Shown piece after piece: positions 61,987 to 64,000 of a stretch of DNA of 64,000 nt (within the stretch, counting starts at the first letter, position 1; the number at the start of each line of letters is the position of its first letter). The position numbers and the translations under genes are program-made. Origin of the DNA: Candidatus Eisenbergiella merdavium (lineage in GTDB: Bacteria; Bacillota; Clostridia; Lachnospirales; Lachnospiraceae); the NCBI GenBank assembly GCA_019119595.1, contig DWWS01000013.1, positions 1 through 64,000 on the forward strand, in the 5' to 3' direction. The notes below the pieces were generated by a model. The model did no database searches and was not told where the DNA came from. It was given only the letters and a program-made list of their open reading frames with translations.

Positions 61987-63615
61987 TCAGAGCAGAGACG
62001 CCTGCGCGGCTGCGGCTGCCGTCTCTGCTTCTTCCATGTCCCTCAGCGGGCGGTTTAAAAGAGCGATGGTGCTGCGGATATCCACCTCGTCAGTTTCGGG
62101 ATTGGGCGTGCACATGCGAAGAACCCGTCTGCCGCGAAGCTGTGTGGTCAGGATCTGGGCGTAGCCGGTGTCGGAAAGCTCCTTTGCCAGGCGCACGTTC
62201 AGGTCGTCGCACTCCTCACCGGACATTCCCTCCGGGGCATAGCGGAAGCAGACGACGCCCTGACCGGCAGGGGAAACGATCTGCCAGCCTGGATATTTCA
62301 GGATCTCCTCTTGAGCGAAACGGGCCATACGGCAGCCGTGGTCGATCATTTCGGCGAAATGCTCTGTCCCGACGATCTGCAGGGTGGTCCAGAGCTTGAG
62401 CGCGCGGGCAGGGCGGGTGAGCTCGGGTCCCAGATCCCAGAAATCGGGAAGGCTTCCGTGCGTTCCCGCGTCAGAAAGATATTCCGGATGGGAGGAGAAG
62501 CTGCGCAGCAGATCCTTCTGGTCGCGCACCAGGACGACGCTGCAGCCGTAGGTCTGCATCATCCATTTGTGGGCGTCCCAGCTGATGCTGTCGGAAAGCT
62601 CGATGCCGGAAAGCAGGCGGCGTCCCTGTTCCGATAAGAGCAGGGATGCGCCGTAGGCGCCGTCCACGTGCATCCAGAGCCGGAATTTTCGGCAGACCGC
62701 GGCAATCTCCGGCAGGGGATCGATGCTGCCGGTATTGGTGGTTCCGGCTGTCGCGATTACGGCGAAGGGCTTTTTCCCGGCCTTCTGATCCTGCTTCACC
62801 GCCTCCGCCAGAGCGGAAGGATCCATACGGAAAGTGTCATCAGAGGGAAGGATGCGAAGCTGCTCCTGACGAAAGCCGATGATGTGAAGCCCCTTGATCA
62901 CGGAGGAGTGGGTCTGGTCAGACAGATAGGCCACGGCCTGCTCCCGGTCTGAGGGAGCCAGTCTGGCATCTCTTGCGGCGGTGAGGGCGGTCAGGTTTGC
63001 CATGGAGCCGCCTGAGACGAAAATCCCGCCGCAGGTTTCAGGATAACCGGCAAGACCGCACATCCATTCGATGAGACTGCGCTCGATGAATCCTGCTCCC
63101 GGCGCGTTTGCCCAGCAGCCCGCGTGATGATCGAAGGCGTTGGTCATCAGATCTCCCATCCAGGAATAGGGCGAAACCGGGCTTGGAACGCAGGCGAAGC
63201 ACCGGGGGTGCTGCACCAGTGCGCCCGAGGAGCACACCGTCCGGATCTCCTCAAACACCTCCTCCGCTGGCCGGCCCTTTGCCGGGAGTGTCGGTTGCCC
63301 CTTTTCCGGGAGCACTGGCCATCCCTTTGTCGGGAGTGCCGGCCATCCCTTTTCCGGGAGTGCCGGCCATCCCCTGGTCGGGATTGCCTGCCGTTTCTTT
63401 GCCGGGAACGACTGCATGGCGGACGGGCTGTGAGAAGCCTTTTGTCGCGCAGAAGCCGCGCCGCCTGTTTCGAATCCTCTTTTTTCGGGAAAAGCAGGAT
63501 TGCCCTGCGTGACTACGCTCTGTTGCTTCATATCTCTGTAAAAGGAGAGGGTGGTATCCAGAAAGCCCTTCATCCATTCCCCCGCCTGCTGTATTTCCGC
63601 CTGATTGTGATTCAT
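61987..63615 (-). CDS. PLP-dependent amino acid decarboxylase (group II) with repeat insert
   Basis: A 542-residue group II decarboxylase of the aromatic/glutamate type. Motifs are HPRCFACVPSPVSPYSWMGD, GIFVSGGSMANLTAL, HVDGAYG (residues 316-322) and the PLP lysine in SWDAHKWMMQ (Lys350). Residues about 34-118 form an inserted low-complexity segment whose core is five 8-residue units such as WPALPEKG (24-bp DNA repeats, 63274-63393). AGGAGG lies just before the ATG at 63615; the longer frame runs through leader hairpins. The substrate could be tyrosine, tryptophan, phenylalanine or other. A divergent LysR gene may control it. Confidence 0.88.
   Translation of the reverse strand: MNHNQAEIQQAGEWMKGFLDTTLSFYRDMKQQSVVTQGNPAFPEKRGFETGGAASARQKASHSPSAMQSFPAKKRQAIPTRGWPALPEKGWPALPTKGWPVLPEKGQPTLPAKGRPAEEVFEEIRTVCSSGALVQHPRCFACVPSPVSPYSWMGDLMTNAFDHHAGCWANAPGAGFIERSLIEWMCGLAGYPETCGGIFVSGGSMANLTALTAARDARLAPSDREQAVAYLSDQTHSSVIKGLHIIGFRQEQLRILPSDDTFRMDPSALAEAVKQDQKAGKKPFAVIATAGTTNTGSIDPLPEIAAVCRKFRLWMHVDGAYGASLLLSEQGRRLLSGIELSDSISWDAHKWMMQTYGCSVVLVRDQKDLLRSFSSHPEYLSDAGTHGSLPDFWDLGPELTRPARALKLWTTLQIVGTEHFAEMIDHGCRMARFAQEEILKYPGWQIVSPAGQGVVCFRYAPEGMSGEECDDLNVRLAKELSDTGYAQILTTQLRGRRVLRMCTPNPETDEVDIRSTIALLNRPLRDMEEAETAAAAAQASLL
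63274..63393 (-). repeat. Five 24-bp coding repeats in the decarboxylase
   Basis: Five 8-codon units at residues 75-114 (RQAIPTRG, WPALPEKG, WPALPTKG, WPVLPEKG, QPTLPAKG). Extra partial units occur near residues 39-47 and 70-74. Each unit keeps frame. Confidence 0.85.
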
Positions 63616-63735
63616 TGTTTCCTCCTGTACGCCGCCGAAAGGCGGTATTATAATAATAAAAGAATGGCGGAAGCCATTCTTTGGCACAAACTGTCGGTTT
63701 GTGCCGGCCTCCTGCACGCCGCCGAAAGGCGGCAT
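63616..63735 (-). repeat. Hairpin stack forming the decarboxylase leader
   Basis: Read on the minus strand: stem GCCGCC-tttc-GGCGGC (63733-63718) followed by GTGCAGGAGG; stem GGCACAAAC / GTTTGTGCC (63705-63683); stem AAAGAATGGC-ttcc-GCCATTCTTT (63682-63659); stem CCGCC-tttc-GGCGG (63645-63632) followed by CGTACAGGAGG and the ATG. The first and last modules are direct repeats of 29 nt with two differences. Nearly the whole untranslated leader is paired. Confidence 0.7.
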
Positions 63736-63759
63736 TTCATTTGACTTTTTCTGTGGGGT

Positions 63760-63788
63760 ATTGTACGATGATTCTATCCATATGTAAA
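63760..63788 (-). promoter_or_regulatory. Promoter of the decarboxylase
   Basis: On the minus strand TTTACA (63788-63783), 17-base spacer, TACAAT (63765-63760). The transcript would begin near 63753, just before the hairpin stack. Confidence 0.7.
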
Positions 63789-63810
63789 ATTCATGGATTT
63801 TATAAAAGAC

Positions 63811-63852
63811 ATTAAAAATTTTAATATATAAGAGTGCTGTCTGAGACAGCAC
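63811..63852. promoter_or_regulatory. Divergent regulatory region of the LysR gene
   Basis: ATTAAA-aat-TTTAAT (63811-63825) is a perfect inverted repeat of a type LysR proteins bind. A perfect hairpin GTGCTGTC-tga-GACAGCAC (63834-63852) directly precedes the LysR ribosome-binding site. Confidence 0.5.
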
Positions 63853-63864
63853 GGGGAGGGACGG

Positions 63865-64000
63865 ATGGAGATCAGAAATCTCACAACCTTTATCCGGGTG
63901 GCGGAGCTGCAGAGCTTTTCCAGGGCGGCGGAGCAGCTTGGCTATTCCCAGTCGGCGGTCACGGTGCAGATTCAGGCGCTGGAGCAGGAGCTTGGGACGC
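63865..64000 (+). CDS. LysR-family regulator, 3' end outside window
   Basis: The first 45 residues are visible: MEIRNLTTFIRVAELQSFSR, then AAEQLGYSQSAVTVQIQALE, the standard N-terminal winged helix-turn-helix of LysR regulators. GGGAGGG precedes the ATG. It is divergent from the PLP decarboxylase, the usual layout for a LysR protein that controls its neighbour, with the effector domain lying beyond the window edge. Confidence 0.92.
   Translation, partial: MEIRNLTTFIRVAELQSFSRAAEQLGYSQSAVTVQIQALEQELGT

Noticed and set aside
63616..63852. N-terminal extension of the decarboxylase
   Set aside because: The extra residues are translations of the leader hairpins and duplicate motifs; a strong ribosome-binding site precedes the ATG at 63615.

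Overview
The window is a GC-rich stretch of a bacterial chromosome, most likely from a clostridial gut anaerobe of the family Lachnospiraceae. This is inferred from gene content: a pyrBI pair with a zinc regulatory subunit, a clostridial folate operon with a folB-folK fusion, YesM/YesN two-component proteins with Lpl-type sugar transporters, CIRCE-controlled groESL, and an apt-rel-MBL-hemZ-hisS-aspS block. No rRNA, tRNA, CRISPR array, phage or insertion sequence was recognised.

Layout. 0-6.2 kb: ugd, an XRE regulator, pyrBI on the minus strand with an unusual translated leader, a PH-domain protein with a MATE exporter, and a CmpB-like membrane protein. 6.3-10.6 kb: folate operon folC, folE, an HD gene broken by an in-frame TGA, folP, folBK. 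10.8-17.8 kb: pheA, then a polyphosphate group (DUF815 ATPase, ppx, ppk1) and maf. 17.9-19.8 kb: two HAD phosphatases and a small acidic protein. 20.0-26.2 kb: a MacAB-like export system with a secreted protein, converging on a sensor kinase/response regulator pair. 26.6-34.4 kb: acyltransferase, HAD and PHP phosphatases, ABC-F protein, Rpn-type nuclease with a 12-bp coding repeat, metallo-hydrolase and a small XRE regulator. 34.5-44.7 kb: a glucuronoxylan-type utilisation locus (YesM/YesN, three-gene oligosaccharide importer, very large GH115 enzyme). 44.8-47.8 kb: CIRCE-groESL and a YdcF-like protein. 47.9-61.4 kb: apt, rel, MBL hydrolase, hemZ, hisS and aspS, interrupted between hemZ and hisS by an accessory island holding a small-protein/GNAT pair, an ECF sigma factor with two related membrane proteins, and a methyltransferase. 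61.4-64 kb: a Fic remnant, a PLP decarboxylase carrying a proline-rich repeat, and the start of a divergent LysR gene.

The most unusual signal is not a protein. Many gene starts are preceded by stacked, near-perfect RNA hairpins ending directly in the Shine-Dalgarno sequence. In several copies (pyrI, folE, a HAD gene) a 9-nt hairpin loop is complementary to the bases immediately 5' of the ribosome-binding site, suggesting a pseudoknot. Related hairpin stacks precede the MBL hydrolase, the PLP decarboxylase and folP. They look like a dispersed family of structured 5'-leader elements. The second notable signal is a 58-codon leader reading frame upstream of pyrB, with its own promoter and ribosome-binding site, a U-rich stretch, and a stop codon overlapping the pyrB start.
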